From the NCBI GenBank assembly GCA_045591925.1, contig JAZNTW010000031.1, positions 62,001-126,000 on the forward strand: a DNA stretch of 64,000 nucleotides, given 5' to 3'. Of the stretch, positions 26,803-35,576 are shown piece by piece; the stretch's first letter is position 1, and every line of letters starts with the position of its first letter. The translations under genes and the position numbers were made by a program. The notes under the pieces are model-generated. The model did not search any database. It saw only the letters and a program-made list of their open reading frames with translations, and was not told the DNA's origin. The DNA comes from Firm-04 sp045591925. GTDB taxonomy: Bacteria > Bacillota > Clostridia > Oscillospirales > Ruminococcaceae.

Positions 26803-28332
26803 ATGTTCGATCAGAATGATATGAATATCGACCCGTTCCACACCGGCAGCACAGAGCCGGATCCCATTTCAACCGGAAGCGGTTATCCGGAGCAGAATGT
26901 CCGCCCCGAACCGCCCACAGGCGGCAGCTATTACTCTCCGCGCAGCGGCTATCCCAACACCGGTTATGTTCCGCCAACACCCGGCGGCCCCTACCACGAT
27001 GACCCGAATCCGGAAACGCCTAAGAAAAAATCGCATAAGGGCTTGAAAGCAATCGCCGTATTTGCAAGTGTCGCTTTTGTTGCATATGCTTCGATTCAAT
27101 GCTACCAGTTCGCAACGGAAAACGAATCGGTTCGTTCGTTCCTCGGCACACAGAATGAATCATCCGTTTCGGAGGAAGCACCGTCCGAGGATACCGCTGA
27201 TAAGGACAAGGAAGCCGATTCCGAGCAGGCAGATTCCTCTCCTGCAAAGCCGATGAGCTTTATTGAGCTTGCGTCGCGCGAAAATGCGATGAGCATTCCG
27301 GATATTGTCGATAAAATCACGCCGGCAACGGTTGGTGTTGCATCGACATTCCTGTACAAAGGACAGACCTATTCTATGTGGGACTTCTTCGGTCAGCCCT
27401 CAGCCCCCAGAGAGCAGGAGATTCCGGCAACCGGTACCGGTATTATCATGTCGAAGAACGACAACGGCTATTATATCATTACGAATGCACACGTTATCTA
27501 TGATAGCAGCGAAGATTACCATATGGGACTTGCCCAGAGCGTACAGGTCGTTCTCAACGAGCAGTATTATGACGATGAAATCACGATGGATGCTGAAATT
27601 GTCGGCTATGATATCGCTGAAGACATCGCCGTTCTCAAGGTAAACACAACAAAAGAACTGACCGTTGCGGAATTCGGCAGTAGTGATGATCTGCGTGTCG
27701 GTGAGCTTGTTGTTGCAATCGGAAATCCGCTTGGCTTTGAATATTTCGGCTCCGTTTCAACCGGTATTGTCTCCGCGCTCGACCGCAAGGTCAACATCAA
27801 TGACACCACCATGACGCTGATTCAGACCGATACCGCCATCAACTCCGGTAACTCCGGCGGCCCGCTGATCAACAGCTATGGTCAGGTCATCGGCATCAAT
27901 TCCTCAAAAATCAGCTCCAATTATTACAGCGGTGAAGCCTCGGTTGAAGGTCTGTGCTTTGCGATTCCGATTTCCCATGCACAGAGCGTCATCAACGACC
28001 TGATCAACTATGGATACGTCACCGGAAAGCCGATGATCGGCATTAGCCTGACGGTTGATATCGACGAAAGCCTCTCGCAGCGGCTTGGATTCCCGGTCGG
28101 TGTTTATATCAAGGCACTGGAAGAGGGCGGCGCAGCAGAGCTTGCCGGTATGCGTGTCGGCGACGTCATTATCGCAATCAACGGCGAAACAGTCTCCAAC
28201 TATGAAGAACTGAAGGATGCAAAGGACAGCTTCAAGGCAGGCGAAACAATCACGATCACAGCTTGCAGAGGCGGCGTTGATATGGAATTCCAGGTAACGC
28301 TGCAGGAAAAAGTCCCGACACTTCTTGATTGA
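26803..28332 (+). CDS. HtrA/DegP-like membrane serine protease with PDZ domain
   Basis: This 509-aa protein is an S1C-family envelope quality-control protease. A cytoplasmic Pro/Gly-rich N-terminus (about 1-75) precedes one membrane segment (about 81-100), an acidic linker, the trypsin-like domain and a C-terminal PDZ domain (VGVYIKALEEGGAAELAGMRVGD region). The catalytic triad is H230 in TNAHV, D274 in DIAVLKV and S351 in GNSGGPL. ATG 26803 follows AGAGGTG. It stands alone with a terminator after it. Degradation of misfolded exported proteins is the family role. Confidence 0.94.
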   Translation: MFDQNDMNIDPFHTGSTEPDPISTGSGYPEQNVRPEPPTGGSYYSPRSGYPNTGYVPPTPGGPYHDDPNPETPKKKSHKGLKAIAVFASVAFVAYASIQCYQFATENESVRSFLGTQNESSVSEEAPSEDTADKDKEADSEQADSSPAKPMSFIELASRENAMSIPDIVDKITPATVGVASTFLYKGQTYSMWDFFGQPSAPREQEIPATGTGIIMSKNDNGYYIITNAHVIYDSSEDYHMGLAQSVQVVLNEQYYDDEITMDAEIVGYDIAEDIAVLKVNTTKELTVAEFGSSDDLRVGELVVAIGNPLGFEYFGSVSTGIVSALDRKVNINDTTMTLIQTDTAINSGNSGGPLINSYGQVIGINSSKISSNYYSGEASVEGLCFAIPISHAQSVINDLINYGYVTGKPMIGISLTVDIDESLSQRLGFPVGVYIKALEEGGAAELAGMRVGDVIIAINGETVSNYEELKDAKDSFKAGETITITACRGGVDMEFQVTLQEKVPTLLD

Positions 28333-28366
28333 TCGCGTGACAACATCAATCCATTTCTGTAAAATA

Positions 28367-28412
28367 ACAGCACAGGATTTCAGATTCGGAATCCTGTGCT
28401 GTTCTATTTTTC
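28367..28412 (+). terminator. Terminator after the HtrA gene
   Basis: ACAGCACAGGATT at 28367-28379 pairs perfectly with AATCCTGTGCTGT at 28390-28402, followed by TCTATTTTT. Confidence 0.88.
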
Positions 28413-28479
28413 TGCGGACGAGCATAGAATATAGCAAACCAAAAGCGGCGCCAAGTCTGCCGGATCACGGAGGAATGAT

Positions 28480-30030
28480 ATGATGCAAAATAATGACTGG
28501 ACTCTGCGGCACGAAACCGTTCTGACACCGGTTCTGCTGCCGGAATTAACACAGGAGCAGAGCGTAGAGCTGGATTATGTGCTGCCGGATTACTATCCGG
28601 ATTTTTTCCGACTGCTGTACTGTACGGCAGAGGCTTCGATCACATCCCACAGCATTTGTGATGGCACACTGCAATATGCGCTCCATGTGCAGCTTCATGT
28701 GCTGTATTGCGGCGAACAGGCTGAAACCATCCAAGCCCTCACACAGCAGCTTGATTATCACGGGCAAATCAATCTGCCGCCCGATTACATTGCGACAGAT
28801 CAGCTGCAAACGCGCCTGATTGCAGAGCCGTCCTATCTCAACTGCCGCGCCATCAGTCCACGGCGCATCGACCTGCGCGGTGCTGTCCGGATTCGTGCGG
28901 CATTCTGCGGCGAACGGCAGACGGCGGTTCTCTGCGGCGCGGAGGGTCTGCATACACAAACACAAACACTCCCTGTCAGCTATGTCTCTCAGGTTTTGCG
29001 AACAGAAAAAAGCTTCACCCTTTCGGAAGATATCACGCTCGGTGCTTCCCAGCCGGCGCTGCTCTCCATCCTGCGTACACAAACGATTTTGTCGATCCAT
29101 GAAACGCGGATTGTCGCCGGAAAGCTCGTCATCAAGGGAGAAGCCGCCGTCACGCTGCTGTATACCTCCGCAGAGGGTGCCGAAACGCTCAGTGCCGTAT
29201 TGCCATTCAGTCAGATTGCCGAACAGGATGGTCTGCATGATGATATGCCATGCTCGGTGACGGCAACACTCTCCGAGCAGCATTTCACGCCGGAAGCCGA
29301 GCAAAACGGTGATGTTCGGCTGCTTCACTGCGATTTGCAAATCAATCTGCAATGTATAGGAATCCGTCAGGCATCTACGGAGCTTTTGACCGACCTGTAT
29401 TCCACAATTTGTCCGACAGAATTGCACAGTGAGCCCGTTTCGGTTCTGACTGCGCCGATTCCGGTCACAGAGCATATGCAGCAGAAAATTACGCTGACAC
29501 AGCCGGACGCCGTTCTCACAAAGGTCTACGCTGCATGGGCGGTACCGGAAAATCTGCAAACGACATTGAACCCGAATGCCGGTGCTGTACTCAGCGGTTC
29601 TCTGCATTCCTGCGTACTGGCAGCGGATGCGGAAAATCATCCGGTCATGCTGGAGCAGCAGATGCCGTTTACATGGGAGCTGCCGCATCTGCATCCTGCC
29701 TCAATGCTGCCGCCCGTACAGGTACAAAACTGCACCTACACGCTTGGCGGCTCGGATACGGTCATTGTTCAGGTAGAATTGCTGCTCAACGGTCAGATTA
29801 TGCAGCAGCAGACGCAGACGCTCCTGACCGATGTTTTGATTGATCCGGAGGCACGGCTGCCTGCCACGGAAAATTATGCGCTTCGGCTCTATTTTGCACA
29901 GCCGGACGAATCCCTCTGGGAGATCGCCAAGCGATATCACACATCGGAAACTGTTATCCGTGAGGAAAACGATATCCCCACAGACAGACTGACGGAAGCA
30001 CAAATGCTGCTGATCCCCATTGTCCAGTGA
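28480..30030 (+). CDS. sipL: SipL-like spore coat morphogenetic protein (DUF3794 + LysM)
   Basis: This 516-aa protein has repeated DUF3794-type beta regions (for example EQSVELDYVLPDYYPDFFRLLYC-type openings near residue 30, and similar segments near 180 and 330). It ends with a LysM domain at about 468-515 (LYFAQPDESLWEIAKRYHTS, LIPI). In Clostridioides difficile, SipL has this architecture and binds SpoIVA to attach the coat to the forespore. The gene directly precedes spoIVA with a 27-bp gap, which strongly supports the call. GGAGG lies 6 nt before ATG 28480. A sigma-E promoter would be expected but was not clearly identified. Confidence 0.85.
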   Translation: MMQNNDWTLRHETVLTPVLLPELTQEQSVELDYVLPDYYPDFFRLLYCTAEASITSHSICDGTLQYALHVQLHVLYCGEQAETIQALTQQLDYHGQINLPPDYIATDQLQTRLIAEPSYLNCRAISPRRIDLRGAVRIRAAFCGERQTAVLCGAEGLHTQTQTLPVSYVSQVLRTEKSFTLSEDITLGASQPALLSILRTQTILSIHETRIVAGKLVIKGEAAVTLLYTSAEGAETLSAVLPFSQIAEQDGLHDDMPCSVTATLSEQHFTPEAEQNGDVRLLHCDLQINLQCIGIRQASTELLTDLYSTICPTELHSEPVSVLTAPIPVTEHMQQKITLTQPDAVLTKVYAAWAVPENLQTTLNPNAGAVLSGSLHSCVLAADAENHPVMLEQQMPFTWELPHLHPASMLPPVQVQNCTYTLGGSDTVIVQVELLLNGQIMQQQTQTLLTDVLIDPEARLPATENYALRLYFAQPDESLWEIAKRYHTSETVIREENDIPTDRLTEAQMLLIPIVQ

Positions 30031-30057
30031 TTGAATACAAATACGGAGGCTGAAGCT

Positions 30058-31530
30058 ATGGCTGATATTTACGCAGATATCGCGCGAAGAACAAACGGCG
30101 ATATCTATATCGGAGTGGTCGGACCGGTACGAACTGGAAAATCCACGCTCATCAAACGGTTCATGGAAACACTCGTGATCCCGAATATTCCCGATGATTC
30201 CAAACGAGATCGCGCAACGGATGAATTGCCGCAGAGCGCAGGCGGCAGGACGATTATGACAACAGAACCCAAATTCGTTCCGGAAACTGCCGTGCAGATT
30301 ACGCTGCCGGAGGGTGCGCAGTGTGCCGTCCGGATGATCGACTGCGTCGGCTATATTGTTCCGAGCAGTCTGGGCTATATCGAGGAAGAAGCACCGCGCA
30401 TGGTCAAAACGCCATGGTTTGACGAGGCGGTTCCGTTCAATATGGCAGCAGAAATCGGTACGCAAAAGGTCATCACCGAACACGCAACGGTCGGTCTGGT
30501 CGTCACAACAGACGGCTCCGTAACCGATATTCCCCGTGCGGAATATGCCGCGGCAGAAGAACGCGTCATCTCGGAATTGCAGGCACTCGGCAAACCGTTT
30601 GTCGTACTGCTGAACTGTGTCACACCGGAAAATCCAGATGCCAAGGCGCTTGCAGCGGAATTGGAGGCGCAATATCACGCACCGGTGATTCCGGTCAGCT
30701 GCCTCTCGCTTGATGAGGACACGATTCGCATGATTCTTTCGCGTTTGCTGGATATGTTCCCGATTCGCGAGGTCAGCGTGGAAACAGCAGGCTGGCTTCC
30801 GGCGCTGGAAAAGGGACACTGGCTGAAAACCGCCGTCTTTGACGCGGTACGACAGGCATCACAGGGGCTTTCCGTCATGCAGGATGTGCGCGGACTGCCG
30901 GAGCGCTTGCAGACTTGTCCGTATATTCAGGAAGCGTCCGTGCGGCAAATCGCGCTCGGCACGGGCAATGTCATCCTGCGCCTGACGCTCGACCCAGCTT
31001 TGTTCTATCAAATTCTTGGTGAGGAAACCGGCATCAGCATTCGCAGTGAAAACGAGCTGTTTCCGGTTCTGCTGGAGCTTTCTCGTATTCGCCGCGAATA
31101 TGAGCGCATCCGTCCGGCACTGGAGGAGGCTGAAGCAACCGGATACGGTATCATCATGCCGGAAGCCAATGAACTGACGCTCGAAGAACCGGAAATGATC
31201 CGGCAGGGCGGCAGATACGGCGTTCGATTGCGCGCGTCCGCACCGTCCCTGCATATCATGAAAGCAGGAATCCAAACAACCGTCAGCCCGATTGTCGGAA
31301 GCGAAAAGCAGAGTGAGGAGCTGGTGGTATATCTGCTGCGCGAATTCGAGGAAAATCCGGCAAAAATCTGGGAATCCAATATCTTCGGAAAGTCGCTGCA
31401 TGAGCTGGTCAACGAGGGCTTGCACGCAAAACTCGGAAAAATGCCCGCCGAAGCACGCCTCAAATTGCAGGAAACACTGGAGCGTGTGATCAACGAAGGA
31501 TGCAGCGGTCTGATTTGTTTTATTCTGTGA
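30058..31530 (+). CDS. spoIVA: Stage IV sporulation protein A, coat morphogenetic ATPase
   Basis: SpoIVA is an ATP-hydrolysing protein that polymerises on the outer forespore membrane to form the base of the coat. The 490-aa sequence begins MADIYADIARRTNGDIYIG, with Walker A GPVRTGKS at residues 22-29, then DELPQSAGGRTIMTTEPKF and DCVGY. It ends in the conserved C-terminal LICFIL. The length matches known SpoIVA proteins. ATG 30058 follows ACGGAGG; the in-frame TTG at 30031 is less likely. It forms an operon with sipL and ends at a strong terminator. This is the clearest evidence that the organism is spore-forming. Confidence 0.97.
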   Translation: MADIYADIARRTNGDIYIGVVGPVRTGKSTLIKRFMETLVIPNIPDDSKRDRATDELPQSAGGRTIMTTEPKFVPETAVQITLPEGAQCAVRMIDCVGYIVPSSLGYIEEEAPRMVKTPWFDEAVPFNMAAEIGTQKVITEHATVGLVVTTDGSVTDIPRAEYAAAEERVISELQALGKPFVVLLNCVTPENPDAKALAAELEAQYHAPVIPVSCLSLDEDTIRMILSRLLDMFPIREVSVETAGWLPALEKGHWLKTAVFDAVRQASQGLSVMQDVRGLPERLQTCPYIQEASVRQIALGTGNVILRLTLDPALFYQILGEETGISIRSENELFPVLLELSRIRREYERIRPALEEAEATGYGIIMPEANELTLEEPEMIRQGGRYGVRLRASAPSLHIMKAGIQTTVSPIVGSEKQSEELVVYLLREFEENPAKIWESNIFGKSLHELVNEGLHAKLGKMPAEARLKLQETLERVINEGCSGLICFIL

Positions 31531-31557
31531 TTGAAGTTGTACCATTCTTGTATAACA

Positions 31558-31597
31558 AAACAGATGCCGAAGCAATACAAGTCGGCATCTGTTTTTC
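31558..31597 (+). terminator. Terminator after spoIVA
   Basis: AAACAGATGCCGA at 31558-31570 pairs with TCGGCATCTGTTT at 31582-31594, running into a T tract. Confidence 0.88.
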
Positions 31598-31604
31598 TCG
31601 TTCT

Positions 31605-31641
31605 ATAAAAAAGAAAAATCACCGCAGCAGCAGTGATTTTC
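31605..31641 (-). terminator. Terminator of the candidate small RNA
   Basis: On the minus strand AAAATCAC and GTGATTTTT pair around a GC-rich loop (31614-31640) and are followed by TCTTTTTT. Confidence 0.7.
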
Positions 31642-31786
31642 AGAGGAGCAAATGTGTACCGGCATTTGCTCTGGCTCACACGGATTTTCGGGAAAGGAGA
31701 GGGTATTCAGCGAGAGGGGAGGGCTGAAAAACCGTACATCCGCGTGTGATTTGGTGTGCTAAAATGAGGGGTTTTCTCTCATCTGC
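31605..31786 (-). ncRNA. Candidate structured small RNA, about 180 nt
   Basis: A complete transcription unit is seen on the minus strand. A sigma-A promoter (31793-31821) gives a predicted start near 31786, and transcription would end at a hairpin plus T tract near 31605. No open frame with a ribosome site fills it. Predicted stems in order are: AAAATG with CATTTT; CACACG/GGAT with ATCCGTGTG; an inner TTCAG/CTGAA with a C-rich loop; GAGCAAATG with CATTTGCTC (perfect 9 bp); and the terminator AAAATCAC/GTGATTTT. Two unpaired stretches, CCCTCCCCTCTC and CCTCTCCTTTCCC, are complementary to Shine-Dalgarno sequences of the AAAGGAG type. No known RNA family is recognised. Confidence 0.55.
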
Positions 31787-31792
31787 ATTTTT

Positions 31793-31821
31793 ATTATAGC
31801 ACACAAAAACGCCGAATGCAA
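31793..31821 (-). promoter_or_regulatory. Sigma-A promoter of the candidate small RNA
   Basis: Minus-strand TTGCAT (31821-31816) and TATAAT (31798-31793) are separated by 17 nt. No protein gene starts downstream on this strand before the terminator. Confidence 0.7.
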
Positions 31822-32002
31822 TGCTGAATTGTGATATGAACTGTTGTTTTATCTCCTGTTTGAACAACCTTGGGCAAATGTATGTAAAATGTATGTAAAT
31901 TACAGACATCTGTGCAGCACATTCCCCCTTTTAGCAAGCTGCACAAATCCATCGCGTAATAATCGTGAGATTGCCAAAAATATATTCCATACCGAAAAAA
32001 AC
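31822..32002. other. Non-coding region upstream of the GGDEF gene
   Basis: No gene is seen. It contains a tandem AAATGTATGT direct repeat (about 31873-31893) and an inverted repeat TGTGCAGC (31911-31918) / GCTGCACA (31940-31947). Both lie 50-130 bp upstream of the promoter at 32003 and could be regulator sites. Confidence 0.4.
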
Positions 32003-32031
32003 TTGACAAAATCCCATCAAAGTGGTATAAT
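32003..32031 (+). promoter_or_regulatory. Sigma-A promoter of the GGDEF gene
   Basis: A consensus TTGACA at 32003-32008 and TATAAT at 32026-32031 are separated by 17 nt. The leader is about 115 nt and A/T-rich. Confidence 0.85.
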
Positions 32032-32153
32032 ATTTTATATGTATTCTGTATAATTTTATAAAAATATAAAAAAGAAATCAAGCTACCATAAAATGTTACC
32101 AGCCAATCATGCTGTCAAGCCAATCCAAAACGACAGCCATCCGAGGTGAACCT

Positions 32154-34091
32154 ATGCCAAATATTCAATCAGAATTGACGATCGCCGTTATTGCATCCGG
32201 CATCGATGAAGAATATCAGCAAACAATTCTTCGAGGCATCCACCGCTATGCTGCACAGCATCATGTGAATCTTGCACATTTTATTGCGTTCGGCGGTGTT
32301 CTTGCAAATCAAAACTATGATCAGGGTGAATACAACATATTTGAGCTGCCGAACTTTGAATTGTTCGACGGTGTCATTTTGCTGTCCAACACATTCCCCT
32401 GTGAACTGGCAGAGGAAGTATTGTACCCTCGTATTTGTGCGGCTGGCATTCCTGCGGTCAGTATCGACCGTGAGCTTGGTGACTTCTATCATATCGGTAT
32501 CCGCAATGCGTCGGCGATGGAGCAAATCACGCGCCATCTGATCGAAAAGCATCATGTCCGCCGCCTGAATTTCATTTCCGGTCCGGACGGCAACACGGAG
32601 AATATGGAACGATTCGCAACATTCTCCAAAGTTCTGAACGAATATAATATTCCATTGGAGCCGGAGCGGATTTATCACGGCACATTCCGCGCCAAGGACG
32701 GCAGACGCGCCATTGAGAGCTTTTTGAAGTCTGACCTCGAATTTCCGGAAGCAATCGTCTGCGCCAACGACATGATGGCAATCTCCGCGGTGCTGACGCT
32801 AGAGGAAAACGGCATCCACTGTCCGGAGCAGGTTCTGGTTTCCGGCTTTGACAATATCTTCCAAGCAAGAAACCTTTCGCCTGCATTGACAACCGTTGAG
32901 CGTCCGCTGATTCAGTCCGGCGCACTCGCCTGCGAAATCCTCTGCCGCCACATTTCCGGTGAACAGCCTCCGCGCATCACCGAGCTGAATGCCGTCCCGA
33001 TTTTCTCGGAAAGCTGCGGCTGTAAGCCGGCAGATACCGACGATGTCAACGTATACAAAAAGCGCAGCTATCAGGCGTCGGAATCCACGATGCTCGATAT
33101 CTCCCGCGTCAATCAGCTCTCCTGCTCGCTGGTCGCCTGTGATACCCTCGAACAGTATGTCGAGGCGCTGAAGGGCTTCCTGCCGATGACGAAATGCGAG
33201 GAATTCTATCTCTGTCTCAATGATAACTGGCACGCCAGAAAATATCAGCAGGAAAACGGAAATGCCATTGAAATTCCTGTCGATTCCTATATGACGCACG
33301 GATATTCCAAGCGAATGCTGATGCCGCTTTCTTATTACGACGGCAAATTCCATCCGAACAACAGCTTTACTTCGCAGCAGATTCTGCCGCGCCTGCGGGT
33401 TGACGCCGAAAAAACACGCAATCTATTCTTTGTGCCGCTGCATTTCAGAGAGCATTGTCTCGGCTATTTTGCAATCGCGAATTCCGATTTCCCGATGCAA
33501 AGTGCATTGTTCCATTCATGGAGCCTCAATGTCAGCAACTCGCTGGAAAATCTCCGCAAGATTCTCTGTCTGGATGAAATCGTGCATAAGCTGGATAAGC
33601 TCTATACGGTCGATTCGCTGACCGGTATCTATAACCGCAACGGCTTCAAGCGCAATGCACAATCTGTTTTTGACGCCTGCATCGAAGAACGCCGCACCGT
33701 CATGGTTATGTTTGCGGATATGGACGATTTAAAGTGCATCAACGACGTCCATGGTCATAAGGCTGGAGACAACGCCATCCGCAGTATCGCTTCGATTCTG
33801 CAATCTGCTTGTACGCATGGTGAGATCACCTGCCGATTCGGCGGCGATGAATTCTTTATCTTCGGCGCGGATTACGACGAGGAAAAGGCTGTTGCGCTCC
33901 GTGATAAGATTCTGAAAGGCTTGGAAATCTGCAACCGCAATGCCAATAACCCCTATCAGCTCAGCGTCAGTCTCGGTGCGTGCATTACGATACCGCCGCA
34001 AGATAGTACAATTTTCCAGCTGATTTCCGTTGCCGATAAGAAAATGTACGAAGAAAAAAAGAAAAAAAAACTTTCGAAGTACCTGAAGTAG
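32154..34091 (+). CDS. LacI-like ligand-binding domain fused to diguanylate cyclase (GGDEF)
   Basis: This 645-aa soluble protein starts directly with a LacI/periplasmic-binding-type sugar-sensor domain (about 8-290: LTIAVIASGIDEEYQQTILR, CANDMMAISAVLTL, VSGFDN). The DNA-binding HTH that normally precedes it is missing. A linker or GAF-like region follows (about 300-475), then a GGDEF domain (about 485-640). The cyclase motifs are intact: ADMDDLKCINDVHGHKAGD and RFGGDEFFIF with GGDEF at 563-567, so c-di-GMP synthesis is likely. The product-inhibition RxxD site is absent. There is no signal peptide or membrane segment. GAGGTG precedes ATG 32154. It is probably a cytoplasmic metabolite-gated cyclase. 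Confidence 0.9.
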   Translation: MPNIQSELTIAVIASGIDEEYQQTILRGIHRYAAQHHVNLAHFIAFGGVLANQNYDQGEYNIFELPNFELFDGVILLSNTFPCELAEEVLYPRICAAGIPAVSIDRELGDFYHIGIRNASAMEQITRHLIEKHHVRRLNFISGPDGNTENMERFATFSKVLNEYNIPLEPERIYHGTFRAKDGRRAIESFLKSDLEFPEAIVCANDMMAISAVLTLEENGIHCPEQVLVSGFDNIFQARNLSPALTTVERPLIQSGALACEILCRHISGEQPPRITELNAVPIFSESCGCKPADTDDVNVYKKRSYQASESTMLDISRVNQLSCSLVACDTLEQYVEALKGFLPMTKCEEFYLCLNDNWHARKYQQENGNAIEIPVDSYMTHGYSKRMLMPLSYYDGKFHPNNSFTSQQILPRLRVDAEKTRNLFFVPLHFREHCLGYFAIANSDFPMQSALFHSWSLNVSNSLENLRKILCLDEIVHKLDKLYTVDSLTGIYNRNGFKRNAQSVFDACIEERRTVMVMFADMDDLKCINDVHGHKAGDNAIRSIASILQSACTHGEITCRFGGDEFFIFGADYDEEKAVALRDKILKGLEICNRNANNPYQLSVSLGACITIPPQDSTIFQLISVADKKMYEEKKKKKLSKYLK

Positions 34092-34292
34092 AAAAATCCA
34101 CCCCCGAACCAGCGCGTAGACGCTTGAGACAGCGTGAATCATCGTCTCATTCATGACTATCCCCAAAAAAACATGATGAAAACAGAGCAGTCGTAAAGTG
34201 GTTCGCTTTGCGGCTGCCTGCTATGTTGTCGGGTGCATATCACCGCAATAAACAACAAATTCGTGAAAAGCCAAGTGGCAAGGAGTAAATTG

Positions 34293-35507
34293 ATGGCATC
34301 AAAATCAAAGCATATGAAGAAAAAAATCGAGGCGGAACAGCCGCAGCTTACCGAAAAGCTGAAAAAAACAGAGCCGCCGGTTCTCCCGACAACACCCGTC
34401 ATACAAGAGCGTGACGCCGGTATTGACCTTATAAAGGTATGCGCGATGTTTTTTGTCATCTCGCTGCACTTCTTCCTGCACGGCGGCTTCTATGGCTTTT
34501 CGATGAAGGAAACACAGGTCGCAGTGATGTCTGCTGTCCGAATGCTGAACTATGAATGCGTGCCGCTGTTTCTACTGATTTCCGGATTTCTGATGAACAA
34601 GGCAAAGCCCACCGCACGGCATTACATCAAAATCACACCCATTGTCATCAATTCATTCATTATCGCCGGCATTACTATTGCCTTTAAGATTCTGGTGCTG
34701 AAAGAGCAATTTCCTTTCTATATCTGGGCAGAATCGGTCTATCATCTCCAGCAGCCAAGCTACGGCTGGTACGTAAATATGTTTATTCCGCTCTATATGA
34801 TGATGCCGTTTATTAACGCAGCGTATCAGGGCTTGCAGACAAAAAAAGCCAAAATCGGTATGCTATTCGTCCTGATTTTCGCTGCAAACCTCGCTATCAC
34901 GGTCAATCGCTTCAAGTTCATCCGCCATCCGGATGCAATGGTTTCGATTGGCTTCACGCCCAATTATTTTGGTAATATGTGGCCGTTCGCCTACTACTGG
35001 ACAGGTATGCTGATTGCAGAATATCGTCCGCGCTTTAAGAAATCGACTCTGCTTCTCACACTGACGCTGCTCCTCATCGGAACTGTCATACTCAACAGCT
35101 TTACGACAACCGCCGGTTGGAATCAGGGCATCCACTTTACAAATGAGGATTTCCCGAATATCATCATCGCTTCTACCATTTTCCTGCTGCTCTACGATAT
35201 CAAAATCCGCAATCAGATCGTCTGCAAGGTGCTCAAAGCCGTTGCGTCTCTATCTATGACAGTTTACCTGCTTTCATACATCGGAGACTGTATTTATGTC
35301 CGGAAATTTATCGTCGGAGAAAATTCGCCCGCAATTTTCATGCAGCGTTATTTCAAAATCATTCCGCTACACTTCCTGCTGACCGTGCTTGCGAGCTTCC
35401 CGGTCTATTATCTGGGACAATTCATCAGCAAGCTGATTATGAAGCCGCTTTTCCGGCTGACTACTCCAAAGAATGCAAAAACAGAGCGTGTTTCTGCATC
35501 AGAATGA
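34293..35507 (+). CDS. Acyltransferase family 3 membrane protein
   Basis: This 404-aa protein has a basic N-terminal tail of about 45 residues and then about ten membrane segments of the acyltransferase_3 (OafA/WecH-like) family. The conserved start is DAGIDLIKVCAMFFVISLHF with the likely catalytic His, followed by LFLLISGFLM. Such enzymes O-acetylate or acylate cell-surface glycans. ATG 34293 follows AAGGAG at 7 nt; an upstream ATG at 34233 has no Shine-Dalgarno. It lies 200 bp after the GGDEF gene on the same strand; a shared transcript is possible, which would link surface modification with c-di-GMP, but that is speculative. Confidence 0.88.
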   Translation: MASKSKHMKKKIEAEQPQLTEKLKKTEPPVLPTTPVIQERDAGIDLIKVCAMFFVISLHFFLHGGFYGFSMKETQVAVMSAVRMLNYECVPLFLLISGFLMNKAKPTARHYIKITPIVINSFIIAGITIAFKILVLKEQFPFYIWAESVYHLQQPSYGWYVNMFIPLYMMMPFINAAYQGLQTKKAKIGMLFVLIFAANLAITVNRFKFIRHPDAMVSIGFTPNYFGNMWPFAYYWTGMLIAEYRPRFKKSTLLLTLTLLLIGTVILNSFTTTAGWNQGIHFTNEDFPNIIIASTIFLLLYDIKIRNQIVCKVLKAVASLSMTVYLLSYIGDCIYVRKFIVGENSPAIFMQRYFKIIPLHFLLTVLASFPVYYLGQFISKLIMKPLFRLTTPKNAKTERVSASE

Positions 35508-35527
35508 CGTCTAAATCACAAGTACAA

Positions 35528-35576
35528 AACAACCGCGGAATCCGGCAATATACGCCGATTCTGCGGTTGTTTTTTT
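35528..35576. terminator. Terminator between acyltransferase and tpiA operon
   Basis: AACAACCGC at 35528-35536 pairs with GCGGTTGTT at 35563-35571 and the stem continues inward; seven T residues follow on the plus strand. On the minus strand it would end the tpiA transcript. Confidence 0.85.

Noticed and set aside
31676..32081. Minus-strand frames across the spoIVA-GGDEF intergenic region
   Set aside because: No ribosome sites, low-complexity translations, and they cross the promoters read in this region; a structured RNA explains part of it better.
34100..34230. Possible riboswitch or terminator between the GGDEF and acyltransferase genes
   Set aside because: A hairpin GCAGTCGTAAAG/CTTTGCGGCTGC exists but there is no T tract and no known aptamer pattern.
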